Below, one piece after another: positions 11,591 to 23,850 of a stretch of 64,000 bases of DNA (positions are counted from its first letter, which is position 1; the number at the start of each line of letters is the position of its first letter). A model generated the notes under the pieces. It was given only the letters and a program-made list of their open reading frames with translations, made no database searches and was not told the origin of the DNA. A program made the translations under genes and the position numbers. The DNA comes from Eretmocerus hayati (lineage: Eukaryota > Arthropoda > Insecta > Hymenoptera > Aphelinidae): NCBI GenBank assembly GCA_029851415.1, contig CM056742.1, forward strand, positions 50,074,954 to 50,138,953, in the 5' to 3' direction.

Positions 11591-14409
11591 GTATGCTTTT
11601 CGCTTGCAACAATATTTATTATCTTCACATTGAGTGCCAGTGAAATATCCCAACGCAAATATTGGTATCAAAATTGTTGCGAGGCAATGGTCGTGAAAAA
11701 GTATCAAATGAATGAAAACGCACTTTTTTCACGGTATCCATGGTTCATGGTATATTCAAAATTTTGACGGCGACTATCAAGAAATAATATCATAAAGCCA
11801 AACACTCTAAAATTTTGGGAGTGGATTTTTACCACAAGCGGGTTGAATTTTCATCTCAAGAGTTATTAAAATGTTGCTGATAGAGTTTGACTGAAAATTT
11901 CTGCGCCAATAGGACATTCTTTGAAAACGACCAATAAATTCGGCGTGAATCTTGAGAGAAACGACTTGTAATTTGTGAAGTTTCTCGTTATATTCAACAA
12001 TGCTCTTGAATTCTTGATAGAAAATTTGAGCTCTCCAGAATTTGGAAGACAAAATTCGCGAGATAATCAATTCCTACGTGATCCTGAATTAGAATGAACA
12101 ATAATTCTAACAAAAAATTTCAAATCGCAACAAACTTGAGTAAAATTACGTGCTTCCACCGACGATATTATTTCTTGTTGCGATCACAAATCTGTAGGGA
12201 ATTGAATTTGAAATCAGTTGATGAATAACTCTGATATTCAGTCACACCGATTCAAAAGATTAGTTAACAAAGTTAATAGCAACTTCTCTTCCCTCCCAGC
12301 TTAGACTGGAATCGTCTACGGTACAACATTTGGACTGAGATTTTGGTATTTTTGGGCGGAAATCCATTCAAAAAAGGCTCGAACGAAGATCACAGTTAGC
12401 TTCCTCAGGGAATTTCATTCCAAGGATTTGAAGTGAAAATCTCGCGTGGGTTTTGTCCTGAAATATCTTCGAACGATATTGTAATGGGCCATTATTAGCA
12501 GTTCAAAAATCAACGGAACAAAGTCGAATTTGTATGAAAGCACTCAAGAATGCGCCACGAAAATTTGCTCTATAGCAACGAATGCACTTGAAAATTTTAG
12601 CCGGGATGTGTCGCAATTTCTAAGAGCCTCGTTTCATAGTATCAACGGATTGATTGATTAAAAAGCACTTATCCGCATTGCATCTTCTGAAATTATAGAG
12701 TGCTTCCTGTACGTCATATTTTGTTCTTAAGTATATATCGCATAATAAAACATTGCGATGAATGGATTGAGTGAATGAATGTCCAAATATCCGCTATTGG
12801 TCCGCAGGAAAAAAATTTAATCAGTCTCATGGAAAATATTATAAGCGATACTGCATACATATTGAGTTCAAGCTTTCAATCTTCTACTTCACTTCTCGAT
12901 CTGTGCACTTTGAGGTACGCATATAATTCTTTTCTTCGTTATCCCATGGATAGATTCACGACACCGTGAATAGATTTGATATAGCAGCGGCGAAAAAGTT
13001 ACTGATTTTGATTTATTTTTGTGTCTCTCAATACTTCATACTTACTTTTTCTCTCTGAATTAGAACCTCCCGTATACTGGGTTTAAGCAAATAGCCGCCA
13101 GTGCCATTTCTTGAAAATATCTCTCTGAATCGAAGAGGTGTTCGATCATGTAGAAGATTTTGTGGTGGAACCTCCTGGAGTCCCCTCGACATTCTCTCTA
13201 TGCATTTTTTTTTAAAACAAAATTACTCTTTACACTATGCAAAATCTGAGTCGCTTTAGCGTCATACTATCAAAAAACACAAGGTATTTTGAAAGAAATT
13301 ATTGAAAATATTGACGGTACTAAATCTTGAAAGAACTAGGTTCTCGAGAGAGCACGATAATCGTGACGTTGGAATATTGCTTGCTCAGTCTCCAAAATAA
13401 GTTGAATAAAATTGGCGGCAAAATCTTGGTTGGCACTGTAATATTGATTTATTTTTCGACGTCGTACATCCAGTGAGTGTGTTATTCAACGAAGATACGA
13501 CGGAATTTCCAAATGACTAACAACTCACGCAAACTTTTCTCTAAAATGAGCGTCGCGTGGAACTCTGGTAGTTCATAAATGGACCTACAATGTTGCAAAG
13601 TCGGAGAAGGAAAAGCGCGAAAAACCGCAAATTTGTGTATGTGAATATACGAGCGATAGCTTCGGTGTTGCCATAGCGCGCGCGAAACGAGAGGCGCCGT
13701 ATACGATGGGAATGCATAGCGACAATAAAGAGCGGAGACAAACTCATCTTTTTATCTCGAGGCATGTAGCCGCGAGGCTTAGTCATTTTTCTGCGCCACG
13801 GCGTGAATTTTCCACGCTCATCCGCGCGCTTTCCCTCGGTGTGCATCAAGCCATGTATGTACGGTGAAACCGCGCATCGCTCCGGGCAATGAAGATGCAA
13901 AATATTCTTTTTCCATTCTATATCATGAGTGTGTATGCGTGCCCGTGGACTTGCACATAGGCTGCGTTGCTGTGAAGATTCTTTTCATTACTCCATTGAA
14001 TTCTTTGAAAGCAGCCTGGCGTCTATGATACTGTTGATTTGATACACTCTCAGATGTTTCAAGTGATTTTTTATTCTCGATTCAGCGAGCTCATTTGAGA
14101 AATCTCATTTAATCTTCCAAATCATTACGACGTTCTGGTAAGTCCCAGTTAGAATTGATATCAAAGAGTAATTCGAACAACATTCTAACCAATCTTTTGT
14201 AGAGAATTATTTCTTAAACTAATTCAAACGAAGCAGGCTATCGGAATGAGAATGTGCGGTAATGGGGAAAATCATGAACTCGGCGGTTTATTCAGCCACC
14301 CAAACTAAACTCTTGGTTTCGAGCTTTGAACGGATGAGAGAATTGAAATTGCTCATGGAGTGCTGATTTTTAATACCCATTACCCTGGAGAATATTCCGA
14401 TAACATCTT
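11591..14409. other. Intronic DNA without recognised features
   Basis: AT-rich intronic sequence. A more CpG-rich patch at about 13540-13950 contains a 119-residue minus-strand frame (13541-13900) with no recognisable domain or splice support. I see no RNA gene or mobile element with defined ends. Confidence 0.4.
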
Positions 14410-14721
14410 ACAAGGGGGGCCGCCGATTACCCCCAAATAATTTTTACAGTCTGGCACTACCTATAGAGAATCCAGAGTAACTCTGTCAAATGGGCCTCCT
14501 GTTCATAGTTACAAGAAAAAACGTTAGCATTGCGAGTATATCTATATCTATCACTTTTTTACATAGGCCAATATGAGCAATGCTAATCTCAGTTCCTGTA
14601 TTTTTGTTCAGGAGGCTCATTCGACGGAGTTACTCTGGATTTTTCATATTCTAGGTAGTACCAAACTGTAAAAAAATGTCGGGGGGTGATTGGCGACCCA
14701 AACGTTGTGAATCTCCCTTGT
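14410..14721. mobile_element. Palindrome MITE, ACAAGG-terminus family (copy 1)
   Basis: The ends are ACAAGGGGGG and CTCCCTTGT. The arms pair along most of their length, including gaatccagagtaactctg against cggagttactctggattttt. The tip carries the family core: gttagcattg on one side and caatgctaatct on the other. The mid-arm sequence (agagtaactctg ... gggcctcctgttca) is shared with the copy at 17929. It lies only 22 bp from the fold-back element that follows. Confidence 0.75.
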
Positions 14722-14743
14722 TAGTCTGTTTGTAGCTTAGTAA

Positions 14744-16782
14744 ATGAGTCATTTCGGAGTATTTCGGCCAGAGGCGTCACCAGGGGGGTCTGGGAAAAGT
14801 CCCAAAATTTTTTTTTCCATTAATACTATGTTTAAAAAGTACAAAAATTTTCTTTTGGGATTTTTCCGAAGCCCTCCACGGGCCCTAGGGCTCACAGAAG
14901 GTCTATTTTAGGCCCTTTTTTGGCCTATTTCTAGAAAATCATAGCTCCGGCTAGACTTAATCTTTTTCTACGTACTTGAGCGCATTTTCTTTGTTAAGAC
15001 TAGCACTTTTGAAAAAAAAAAAAATAGTCCGGAATCAATCATGCAGCCTAGTAACTTCTAAGAGCTATTTGCTGAGAGCAGATTTTAGCGATTTTTGGGC
15101 CTGCTTCAAAGCGATCTAGCTCCTACTAGACATGTGATAATCGACTTCTGCAGGTGATCATTTTGAAGGTCTTGAAAAAACCTACAATTTGACTACCTGT
15201 AGAAGTCGATTATCGTACTTTTTATGGGAGCTATAGCCGATACAAGTTGAGCAGTTTTGTAAAAACGCTAAACTTTGAGCTCAATTTACAAAAAACGTCT
15301 TTTTTTCGACCCCAAACTAACAATATCAAGAAGAATCTCGGTGGAGAAATCATCTCCTGATTTTTGGCGTACGTTCAAAAATGCAGTTTTTTGACTTTTT
15401 GCTTAAAATGCCGACATAGGCATGGCTCGCATATGCTTCCATCTGAGTTGTTGTGCATCAATCTGGGTGGAATTACTCCCCAAAGTACCCCTAAATATGT
15501 GTCAGAACTTCCGCAGGCGAGCCTCGATCCAGAAGCGAGCTGGAGGCTCAAACCATCAGGTCCAAGATGGGCATTATTTCATCTATTTTTGGGTAGGTGA
15601 GCGATAGCTTGATTCCTCGAGTTCCCGCCCACAAACGAGATGAGTGGCTAGAATAAGGATACAAACATGTTTTTCCGACTCAAAATGACCATCTAAACAC
15701 GATTCCGGGGTCAATTCGTACCTAGAATATCATCCAATCCTCAGACGGCGTTGAACTCCATAATAACAGGTTTTGCGCCTCTAATGCAGAATGACGATGA
15801 TTTAGGGCTAAATTGACCCCGGAATCGTATTTAGATGGTCATTTTGAGTCGGAAAAACATGTTTGTATCCCTACTCTGGCCACTCGTCTCGTTTGTGGGC
15901 AAGAACACGGGGAATCGAGCCCTCGCTCGCCTGCCCCAAATTAGACGAAATAATGCCCATTTTGGACCTGATGGATTGAAGCTCCAGCTCGCTTCTGGCT
16001 TGAGGCTCGCCTCCGGAACTTCTCACACATATTCGGGGGTACTTGGGGGAGAAATTCCACCCAGATTGGTGCACAACAACTCAGATGGAAGCATATGCGA
16101 GCCATGCCTATGTCGGCATTTTTGAACGTACGCCAAAAATCAGGAGATGACTTCTCCACCGAGATTCTTCTTGATATTGTCAGTGCTTGTCTTAAAGAAC
16201 ATATTCGCACAGGTTTGGGGTCGAAGAAAAAAAACGATTTTTGTAAATTCAGCTCAAAGTTTGGCGTTTTTACAAGACTGCTCAACTTGTATCGGCTATA
16301 GCTCCCATAAAAAGTACGATAATCGACTTCTACAGGTGGTCAAATTGTAGGTTTTTTCAAGGCCTTCAAAATGATCACCTGCAGAAGTCGATTATCACAT
16401 GTCTAGTAGGAGCTAGATTGCTTTGAAGCAGGCCCAAAAATCGCTAAAATCTGTTCTCAGCAAATAGCTCTTAGAAGTTACTAGGCTGCATGATTGATTC
16501 CGGACTATTTTATTTTCAAAAGTGCTACTCTTAACAAAGAAAATGCTCCCAAGTACGCAAAAAAAGATTGAGTCTAGTCGGAGCTATGATTTTCCAGAAA
16601 TAGGCCAAAAAGGGCCTGAAATAGACCTTCTGTGAGCCCTAGGGCCCGTGGAGGGCTTCGGGAAAATCCCAAAAAATTTTTTTTATACTTTTTAAACATA
16701 GTACTAATAGGAAAAATTTCTTGGGATTTTTCCCAGACCCCCCCGGTGACGCCTCTGGCCGAAATGCTCCGAAATGACTCAT
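14744..16782. mobile_element. Fold-back element: 2.04 kb near-complete inverted repeat
   Basis: Two arms of roughly 1 kb face each other around a centre near 15763. Paired landmarks are atgagtcatttcgg (left end) with ccgaaatgactcat (right end), ggccagaggcgtcacc with its complement at 16745-16760, and, near the centre, gacyccggaatcg-type blocks at about 15700 and 15820. The arms are clearly related but carry many substitutions. Frames at 15364-15600 (+) and 15941-16285 (-) encode near-identical peptides (both start MARICFHLSCC in one reading) simply because they are the two arms. I see no known domain, so I do not call them genes. No certain target duplication is visible. The element seems to have landed at, or cut, the retrotransposon fragment to its right. 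Confidence 0.8.
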
Positions 16783-16930
16783 ATGCAGTTTTTACTACTC
16801 CGTCAATCTGATATTGGAATTCAGATATCGATTTAGATCTATTGAATGATAATCCGTTGCATTTGTTCACGTTGATCCCACGCCCACTCTCTGCAGCCCA
16901 CCCAAAGAGTTGAGAAAATACTGTTTGTGA
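16783..16930 (-). pseudogene. Reverse transcriptase fragment (palm/thumb region), inverted
   Basis: The minus-strand translation includes GWAAESGRGINVNKCNGLSF followed by NRSKSISEFQYQIDG. This is the segment after the YADD motif in jockey/CR1-type reverse transcriptases, usually W....GL.(I/L)N..KC..(L/M)SF(T/N)R. It has no start or flanking domains, and its downstream end runs into the fold-back element at 16782. The fragment cannot encode a working enzyme. Confidence 0.65.
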
Positions 16931-16939
16931 CCGAGATGT

Positions 16940-17190
16940 ATCTCTTGCGGTGTTATCTGCGTCCCGCACGGGATGATGTAGAAGAGCAGGTTCTCAAGGT
17001 TCCCAGGATGAGACTTGAGTATGGAAGAAGATCTTTCCAGACGCAATGTGCTCACCTGTGGAATTTTCTCCCTTCGGGCATTCGGCAGCTCGGTAAAGTG
17101 ACACAATTTAAGGAGACATTAAAGAGCTTTTTGCTAACAAGACCTCCGCAGAAGATTGATGTGGATTTGAAGCAATACTTCAATCTGTAA
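16940..17190 (+). pseudogene. Reverse transcriptase C-terminal fragment
   Basis: The + strand translation contains VPRMRLEYGRRSFQTQC followed by AHLWNFLPSGIRQLG and FKETLKSFLL, then stops at 17188-17190. The pattern R(T/S)(x)YGRRSFxxxxxxLWNxLPxxIR....FK..LK..L is the usual extreme C-terminus of CR1/jockey-type RT proteins. The ORF end is followed by a 3' UTR and the ATCA tail, which confirms orientation. Everything upstream is lost or inverted. Confidence 0.75.
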
Positions 17191-17442
17191 TGGGCTGGAC
17201 TCTGTTCCTTTTTTCTAATTAGTAATTTCTTTACACGTGACCTTTCGTCATAAGACTGATGCATAACTTTTGATTTTCTGTGATATGACCGAGAGTCCTT
17301 GCTTCATCTACTTTTCTTCACTAAATTGGTGATAGTACTCCATTTGTACCTGATTCTGTTACACCTTGACTAATCGCAAGCTGTGATAATCTTTGTCCTT
17401 GACCAAACTAGTAGTTAGTAGAATTTATATTCAACGCGCATT

Positions 17443-17460
17443 TATATATATATATATATA
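17443..17460. repeat. (TA)n microsatellite
   Basis: A run of about nine TA units in the 3' UTR of the retrotransposon fragment. Confidence 0.9.
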
Positions 17461-17928
17461 CTATAAATTTATAACAGACATATCTTGCCATATGTAATTA
17501 CTCTTTTGTCTTTCGGACAAATAAAGGACATCAATCAATCAATCAATCTGCATGCGGGAAGTTTCACATCATCTGTATGAATCAAAATATGGATTTCAAG
17601 CATTGGTTATCGATCCCTTGGTTATGGATACATTTGTGATAAGTACAGACAGCCTGGTGGAACAAAGCAAAATGCTAGAAATCAGTGTAGTTCGTATATC
17701 TATTCCGCTCTATATTGCAAATGTATCCACTCTTTTTGGACTAAGAACTGCACGTATCCAATCAACGTGAGCATTAGGACTTGAAGGATGACATAGTTCC
17801 TACCGATCATCGTTAATTGAGGGCCACAGAACAAGTTTAAACTATGACGCATGTCCGACCGCACGGGGCCTGGAAGACGGCTGCCTATATTGGTAGAAAA
17901 CCAAGATCGCAACACTTTTCGAGCTCTA

Positions 17929-18263
17929 ACAAGGGGAGGACCAGGTGTCCGGATCACCAATATTGTCCAAATTTCTTTTACATTTTTGTATCACTCAGTA
18001 TATGAAGAATCCAGAGTAACTCCGTCGAATGGGCCTTCTGTTCAGAGCTACAGCCAAACACATTAGCATTGCTAGTGAATCTATACATATATACAACTTT
18101 TTATTATGAGCCTACATGAGCAATGATAATCTCAGTGACTGTATCTTTGGACAGGAGGTCCATTTGGCAGAGTTACTCTGGATTCTTCTTATTCTAATTG
18201 GTACAAAACGGCGAAAAAAATTTGGATAAGATTGGTGATCTGGACATCTGGTCCTCCCCTTGT
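17929..18263. mobile_element. Palindrome MITE, ACAAGG-terminus family (copy 2)
   Basis: The ends are ACAAGGGGAGGACCAG and CTGGTCCTCCCCTTGT. The mid-arms pair (gaatccagagtaactccg with cagagttactctggattc) and match copy 1 at 14410. The tip has cattagcattg and caatgataatctc. No coding capacity. The superfamily is not clear: the bases just outside (ctcta on the left, gagtc on the right) are partly complementary, so the true end may lie a few bases further out. Confidence 0.8.
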
Positions 18264-19828
18264 GAGTCAAAAACTGTTGCCTTCACAAGAAAATCACAGG
18301 AATGCTTTTTTCTACAAAATTCAATTTTACACACGTGATAGTATATATTTTGCTTAATTTAGCATTTTTTCAGTCGTTATATGAATTTGTTATAACCAAC
18401 CGCATCTTTGCACTAACTATTTTAATAATAACGGATCAACCAATCGCACGAAAGTATGAATGACCTTGAATCACGCAACTTTTATTTAAAAGTTTTTGTT
18501 GAAACTATAACCAATTTCTAATTTTAAGCAAGAAACGGTGATTTTTGTACTAATTTTTTAATAGTAAAAATGTATTCAATATTTACGAACAAAAAATTAT
18601 ATAGAAATCACCACCAGGGATCAAGGAATCGAACGCAAAAAGAATTTTTGCCGACTTGGATTTTGCCGGATTTTGCTACAGAATAGCTGGATGATAGACT
18701 AATAAGTCATTTTACTGCAGTGGATACCCATGAGATCAATCGTGGTTTACTTGAAAAGTAGTAATGAATTGAATCAAAGGATTCTTCTTGCGACCGCTGA
18801 AATCGACGCTGAAAACAAAGACTTAGTGTGACGGGCTGTAGGTGCCATTGTGGATCAATGTGCACGATCAAGTTTCATATTAGAAGACCTGTGGCAGTAT
18901 TTGAATCTCAAAAAACGTTCATTCAAACTGGAAAATCCTGGAGGTGGGAGGGGTAGTATCAACTATTCGCACAAAAGTAGTGGAAGTCTTAATCATCATA
19001 GATATCTAGCACTCGCGGGAGATTCAAATTACAATAATTTGATTGGCCGCAGTATTGCCACCGAGACTAGACTGCCACGCCACTTGCAGACCAGCCGCAC
19101 TACCTCGGTGCAGCTGACTTGTGGAGAAAAACAGGTGGACTCGCCGCGCGGTCTTAGCACAGGGCAGAGTATGAGTACTCGTAATATGAACGCGCTTGTA
19201 CTATTGTGCCATTAAGACTTGGAAAAATGAAAACTAAAAGAGGTCCTGAATACATTATGTGGGCAGTTGGTTGTCGTCGGTCGAGTGATTTTGTGCTTTG
19301 GTCGTAAATGAAGAGTCAATCGCCGGATCTACCCGGGTTAGCAGAAGATGCGAGCCTAAGCCAGACAGCTAGTGGCAGGCGCGATTTTCTGTCGAAAAAA
19401 CCACGTTGTATCTCGACCTTTGATAATCAGATCGACTTCATGAGTGAGGTTGGCATTGCCTACTCTATGCTGTTCAAGATGCAGTGCTCGGGAAGTTATC
19501 AGAATAAAATCAGAAGAATTCACGAGAAAGGCGTGTTTACGCTCTCGCACGCTGTGACTTTCTGTAGAAAAAAGTAAGCGACAAAGTTTCAAGGAAGTCT
19601 TTTTCCTGCTCATAATCTCATTCGCAAATGAGCGAGCTTCCACTAGATCAAATTTGAAGACTATGTGATGATCAGGAAGCGAACAAGAAACGGGTTTCTC
19701 AATCCTCTCGTGTTATAGCTTATACGTGATGGTCCGCCTGATTTTGCCCGAGGTAGTGCGCGTGGCGCTCGCCATGCAAGCGACGGTAGTGTCGGCTATC
19801 CCCTCCAACCCAAGGCTCGGTGGCAGTA
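18264..19828. other. Intronic DNA without recognised features
   Basis: Mostly AT-rich; short frames at 18850-19215 (+) and 19308-19577 (+) have no recognisable domain. A weak inverted similarity exists between about 19050-19110 (tgccaccgag ... cactacctcgg) and 19750-19825 (cgaggtagtgcg ... ctcggtggca), possibly the remains of another element. Confidence 0.4.
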
Positions 19829-20093
19829 TCAGCTAATTCGCTGATCTTGACATGGATCGATATTGGATTACTCCAATTCGATCTATGTACCTTCGAGCCC
19901 TGCTCGCGGGAGGGCGAAACTCATACTCAAAATTTTTGCAATGATGCCATCGTTCACTTCCATCTCCCTTTGCAAAATGAATCCCATCTAAAAATCCTCG
20001 GATGTTACCTCGCAAAATAGCACGGCTTGAAAGTACTCACGTCGAGTGAGACTAATTCAATTCGATCCATGACAAAGTCAGCAAATTAGCTGA
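19829..20093. mobile_element. 265 bp MITE with TCAGCTAATT ends, TA-flanked
   Basis: The terminal inverted repeats read TCAGCTAATTYGCTGA, followed by ttgwcatggatcg and attggatta, with TA on both sides (19827-19828, 20094-20095). The first 16 bases of each repeat are themselves palindromic (TCAGC...GCTGA). The interior has no coding potential. The TA duplication suggests the Tc1/mariner group. Confidence 0.7.
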
Positions 20094-20523
20094 TATACCG
20101 TGACTCGACCGATCAAATCATTTGTAATTCGAATCTCCTGCGAGTGATAGATATCTATCATGTTGACAATTATAGTTCAAATAACATTTGATTTTTGTCG
20201 AACATCTCTTCGAGAAATTAGCTGGTAGGTAGTCTGGACCCGCATCAACATCATCAACAAGCTTTCCTACCACAGGCCGTCGAATTCATTCATCCTAGCT
20301 GACCTCCACAATACGATCTAGAATCATGTCTCTCTTACTCTGAAAGATAATTTTGGGTTGTAGGCCTGTATAGAAGTCAGGAAGAGGCGAACTACGTCAT
20401 TAGCATTCTTTGAATTCTATTTCTCCAGAAACATATTATTTAGTGTAGTACCATCAGTTATCTTCAGATTTCTCGTATAGGACCAGAATGAACGTAGATT
20501 CTATCTCAAATCAATTTCAACTG

Positions 20524-20855
20524 ACAAGGGGAGGTCCAACCTTGCGGAACACGGATCCTCATGAAACTCTGGGAATCATCTTGTTTTGGTGCAAAATGGA
20601 GGTATCTTTGAAGGTTTGATCCCATGGACCTTCTACTCTGAGATAGAGCTATGAAGATTAGCATTGTACATACACATAACATGTTAAAAAGACACATATA
20701 TAGATATACTAACAATGCTAATCTCGGTAGCTGTATTCCAGGATAGATGGGCCATGGGATCAAACCCGTGGAGATACCTTCATTTCTCACCAAAACAAGA
20801 TGATTCCCAGAGTTTCATGAGGATCCGTGTTCCGCAAGGTTGGACCTCCCCTTGT
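20524..20855. mobile_element. Palindrome MITE, ACAAGG-terminus family (copy 3), almost perfect arms
   Basis: The ends are ACAAGGGGAGGTCCAACCTT and its complement. The arms pair nearly base for base for over 120 bp (cggatcctcatgaaactctg, ggaatcatcttgttttggtg, and so on). The tip has gattagcattg and caatgctaatctc. The complementarity reaches five more bases outward (CAACT ... AGTTG). The arm sequence aligns with those of the copies at 53985 and 2350, not with copies 1 and 2, so the family has at least two subfamilies. Confidence 0.85.
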
Positions 20856-22099
20856 AAGTTGAGTTACTCTGAGTGATATAGCCAAGATATTGTTATTCAC
20901 TGCGCGCGAAATTTCGTGAATTTAATATCATTTGCTGTCAGTGATGCTCCTCCTCAAAACGTGTATTATTTTTTCCTCTCATTAATCAACCGTTTTGATC
21001 CCTGATCAAGTCACACGGAGTAGTCCAAGTGCCCCATCCTCTTTCAAAAAACATACGTAAGCAAGTTGGGTACATTTCACCTTTGGATAACTCAAGAAGC
21101 TACCATTCGTGTACCGAAATGCAAACATTCAGGCTAAATTTTCTCTGATCAGCCATTTCAGGGGTGTCAAAAATTTTATATCGCGATGGTATCCAAACGA
21201 TGTTATCTCATCGAATATTTTGATAAGAGTCAATATCATTATGACACATAGTACATTTTGTGGATTACAGGCCGACGTGTTGCACCCATTCAACTTTCCC
21301 TCCGTATGATTATACAATTGTCTGACTTTCCGCCCCAACATTTTCATTTTCGTGACGCGCGAAACTCCCAGAGAGATTAATCGAGCGCACTGAATGTATC
21401 ATGGCATATTATGACTTGATACTCTCTACCACTGTATATTCAAGGGACTGGTGACACGAGAGAGAATATTATCGTTGGACGGAAATCCTTTCTGACGCTC
21501 CCTTTGTGTGCAGTCTACCAACTGGTATATCATTAAAATTCCGTCTGGAGCTTATCACTCTCAGGTTGAGAGCTGTAATGCAAGCGAATTAGTCAGATCA
21601 CAAGGATTTCTGACTAGATCCTATGCCATTACTCTACTCTTGTGTTACTGTTTAGACCTCTATACTCTTACATGAACTACAATCATTCCGAATAGTACTC
21701 CTTTTCACTTTGTTGAATTTATTCTAGTTGCGGGATTGAAGATGTGAAGAGGGAGTTCAGAACAATTCGAGTGAGGCGTGAAAGAGTCCTCCTCACTACA
21801 TAGCTATACTTGGTGCAGTTTCATATCTGTGCCCCATAAGTTACCTTTTGAATGTGACGGAAACGCGTGACAATAATTTTGAGAAATTTTTTCCAAGGAG
21901 TGAGACTTATGAGACACGTAGTTCTACATCCTCCACGGAATATTGAGACAAAATGAGAATTAGTGAGTCAAATTTTTCTGAATATATGAGTATCGAAGGC
22001 CTCCAGATTAACTGCAAACGGAAGATTCATCCTAATTCAAAATCGTAAGCAAAGTTGGTCGCACAATCTCTCACTCGACTACTCAATTCAAAGCTCGGG
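20856..22099. other. Intronic DNA without recognised features
   Basis: AT-rich sequence. The paired frames at 21109-21309 (+) and 21129-21347 (-) overlap but show no domain or repeat structure. Nothing else is supported. Confidence 0.4.
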
Positions 22100-23850
22100 C
22101 TCACTCGATAGACTATTTGCATGTGGAATGCAGACGAGATCGATTCGAGAGGCTGGGCGAGGGCCGTGAACTTCTCGCGACACGCAGCCGATACCATCGC
22201 TCATCCCTTTGTGGCGCGCATGTATCTGCGAAACGATGAGCGCGTGTGGTCGCCGGAGGGAGGCTGCGGTGGAGAATGGGAAAGGGGCAAGATGCCGCAG
22301 AGGCTGAGGGAGAGGGCGAGGAAGAAAAAATTACAAGGCCTCGGAGCAGTTCCAACCGAGGTTCCAACTCTGTAGGCGTAAAACTTGGGAATGCGGACGT
22401 GCGTCGCTTGCCGAGCGATCGAATGAGTTTTAGGCGCGCTCGGTTCTACCGGGCAATGACGACAGTTGCACCAATTCCGATTGGCGCGAGGCCTGCCGAT
22501 CCGATGCCTCGGAAAAACCTCCCCCTCTATACAGGCGAGCTCCTGAAGAAGCTGGCCGACGTACGCAACCAACGCACAGCCCCGTGAAATTCGGCGAACG
22601 CGCGCATAATAACGCCAGGGATGCTGATATGTCGCTCAAGATATCCTCTTTGCGTTGTCGCAGAGAGCCAACTCATCCTCGCATCTCCTCTTTCTTCTCT
22701 CGCGCCGTGGCTCTGCTGCATGTACGTGACGAGCACATCCAACATCCATCGCTCGATACTCGGAGCCACAGGCCGACAGGTCGCTCTTCTCTGCCGCAGC
22801 AGACCGCGACCACGAAGAATGAGAAAGAGCAGAGCAAGCGGATGACGACGACGAGACTCTGATACTCGCAGCCAGACGCAGCCCGGAAGGTGAGGAGATG
22901 AGGTGAGCCGTCTCACCTTCCCCCCCGAGTGAGAAGCTACTTGTAAAAATGAGATGAGCCAGCGCGCCACCAGCAGCAGAGATGCCATCCTCTACCAGTT
23001 ATATGGAAATAAAATCAATAGTATTGTTTCGCGGTTTTGCCGCGCCCCAAAATTGGGCCGTATCTCATTCGATGCGACGTTCCGCTGTGAGCGCCCCCGG
23101 AGCGTCTCTCGCGCGTTTACTTTACTCACGATATCGCTTGGCGCGCTTGTTACCCTCGAGATTGGCTGTGTATAGGTGCGATCGAGCGGCAGAAATAGAG
23201 ATGTTATTTCCTCCTCCACTTTACTACTTTCGGGCTGAGTGGTTTCGCGCGCCGTAGAAAAGTTTCGCGCGGCCGTAGCATTGGAATCGGTTGCCCAAAC
23301 CACCACTTCCCCCTTTCCATCCGCGACAGTATGGCCCGAGGCACGGGTGTGTGCGCGCCATCGCCCCCGCCCGTTTTATGCTAATGCATCGATTAACCGT
23401 TCAAGTTTTGCCGATTGAGCCGACCCCGCGCGGCAAGCTCTTTCTTTTTTCGCAAACTCTCTGGCAGCGAGACGCGAGCGATTTCTGCCGCCTCTTGCAA
23501 ACTTATGGTCGACGCCACTAGCGTCTCTTCCTCACTCGCATCGGCCCATAAATCACGCGTGTAGCAACATCTAGAGCGCAGTACACTATGATTTGAATTT
23601 CTATCTTTTCCGAATTGGAATCTCAAGGATAGTAGGTATGCGCTACTACTCCTTGCTCCTCAGCCCTGCGCCACAGTCATTTGTTTCACGCCGAACGCAC
23701 GCGGAATTTCTGATGTCCCTCATTTCCTCTCCTTCTCTTTTTCCCCTGTCTGTTTTCAGCAATCCAACCGGGAGAAAATCACACAACAGTCACAAACTCC
23801 TACTGTTGCTCCTCCGCTGATACGCTTATACAATGAAATTTTCCAATAGC
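22100..23850. promoter_or_regulatory. CpG-rich intronic island (possible enhancer or alternative promoter)
   Basis: The sequence is strongly enriched in CG dinucleotides compared with flanking DNA and yields many overlapping frames on both strands (up to 153 residues at 22527-22988 on the minus strand) without any known domain. The frames have no exon signals I can defend. CpG-rich, TE-free islands in a large intron suggest sequence under constraint, but the regulatory role is inference from composition alone. Confidence 0.3.

Larger units (their letters stand above)
16783..17548 (+). mobile_element. Non-LTR retrotransposon fragment with inverted 5' part and (ATCA)n tail
   Basis: The right part (about 16940-17548) is in + orientation. 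It has the end of a reverse transcriptase ORF, a 3' UTR with a (TA)n run at 17443-17460, an AAATAAAG signal near 17519, and a tail of ATCA repeats (17530-17548). The left part (about 16783-16930) encodes an earlier RT segment but on the minus strand. A 5' piece inverted against a 3' piece with the tail at the correct end is the structure produced by twin priming. The element is related in type, by tail and protein, to the one at 5745-7905 but is not the same sequence. Confidence 0.65.

Noticed and set aside
15364..16285. Matching frames with shared MARICFHLSCC peptide
   Set aside because: They are arms of the fold-back element at 14744-16782 with many substitutions and no domain; similarity is due to the repeat.
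19820..19860. U4 snRNA-like string (ggtggcagtatc...)
   Set aside because: The similarity ends after about a dozen bases; the following sequence is the terminal repeat of a MITE.
22527..22988. 153-residue minus-strand frame
   Set aside because: Composition-driven frame in CpG-rich DNA; overlapping frames on the + strand are just as open.
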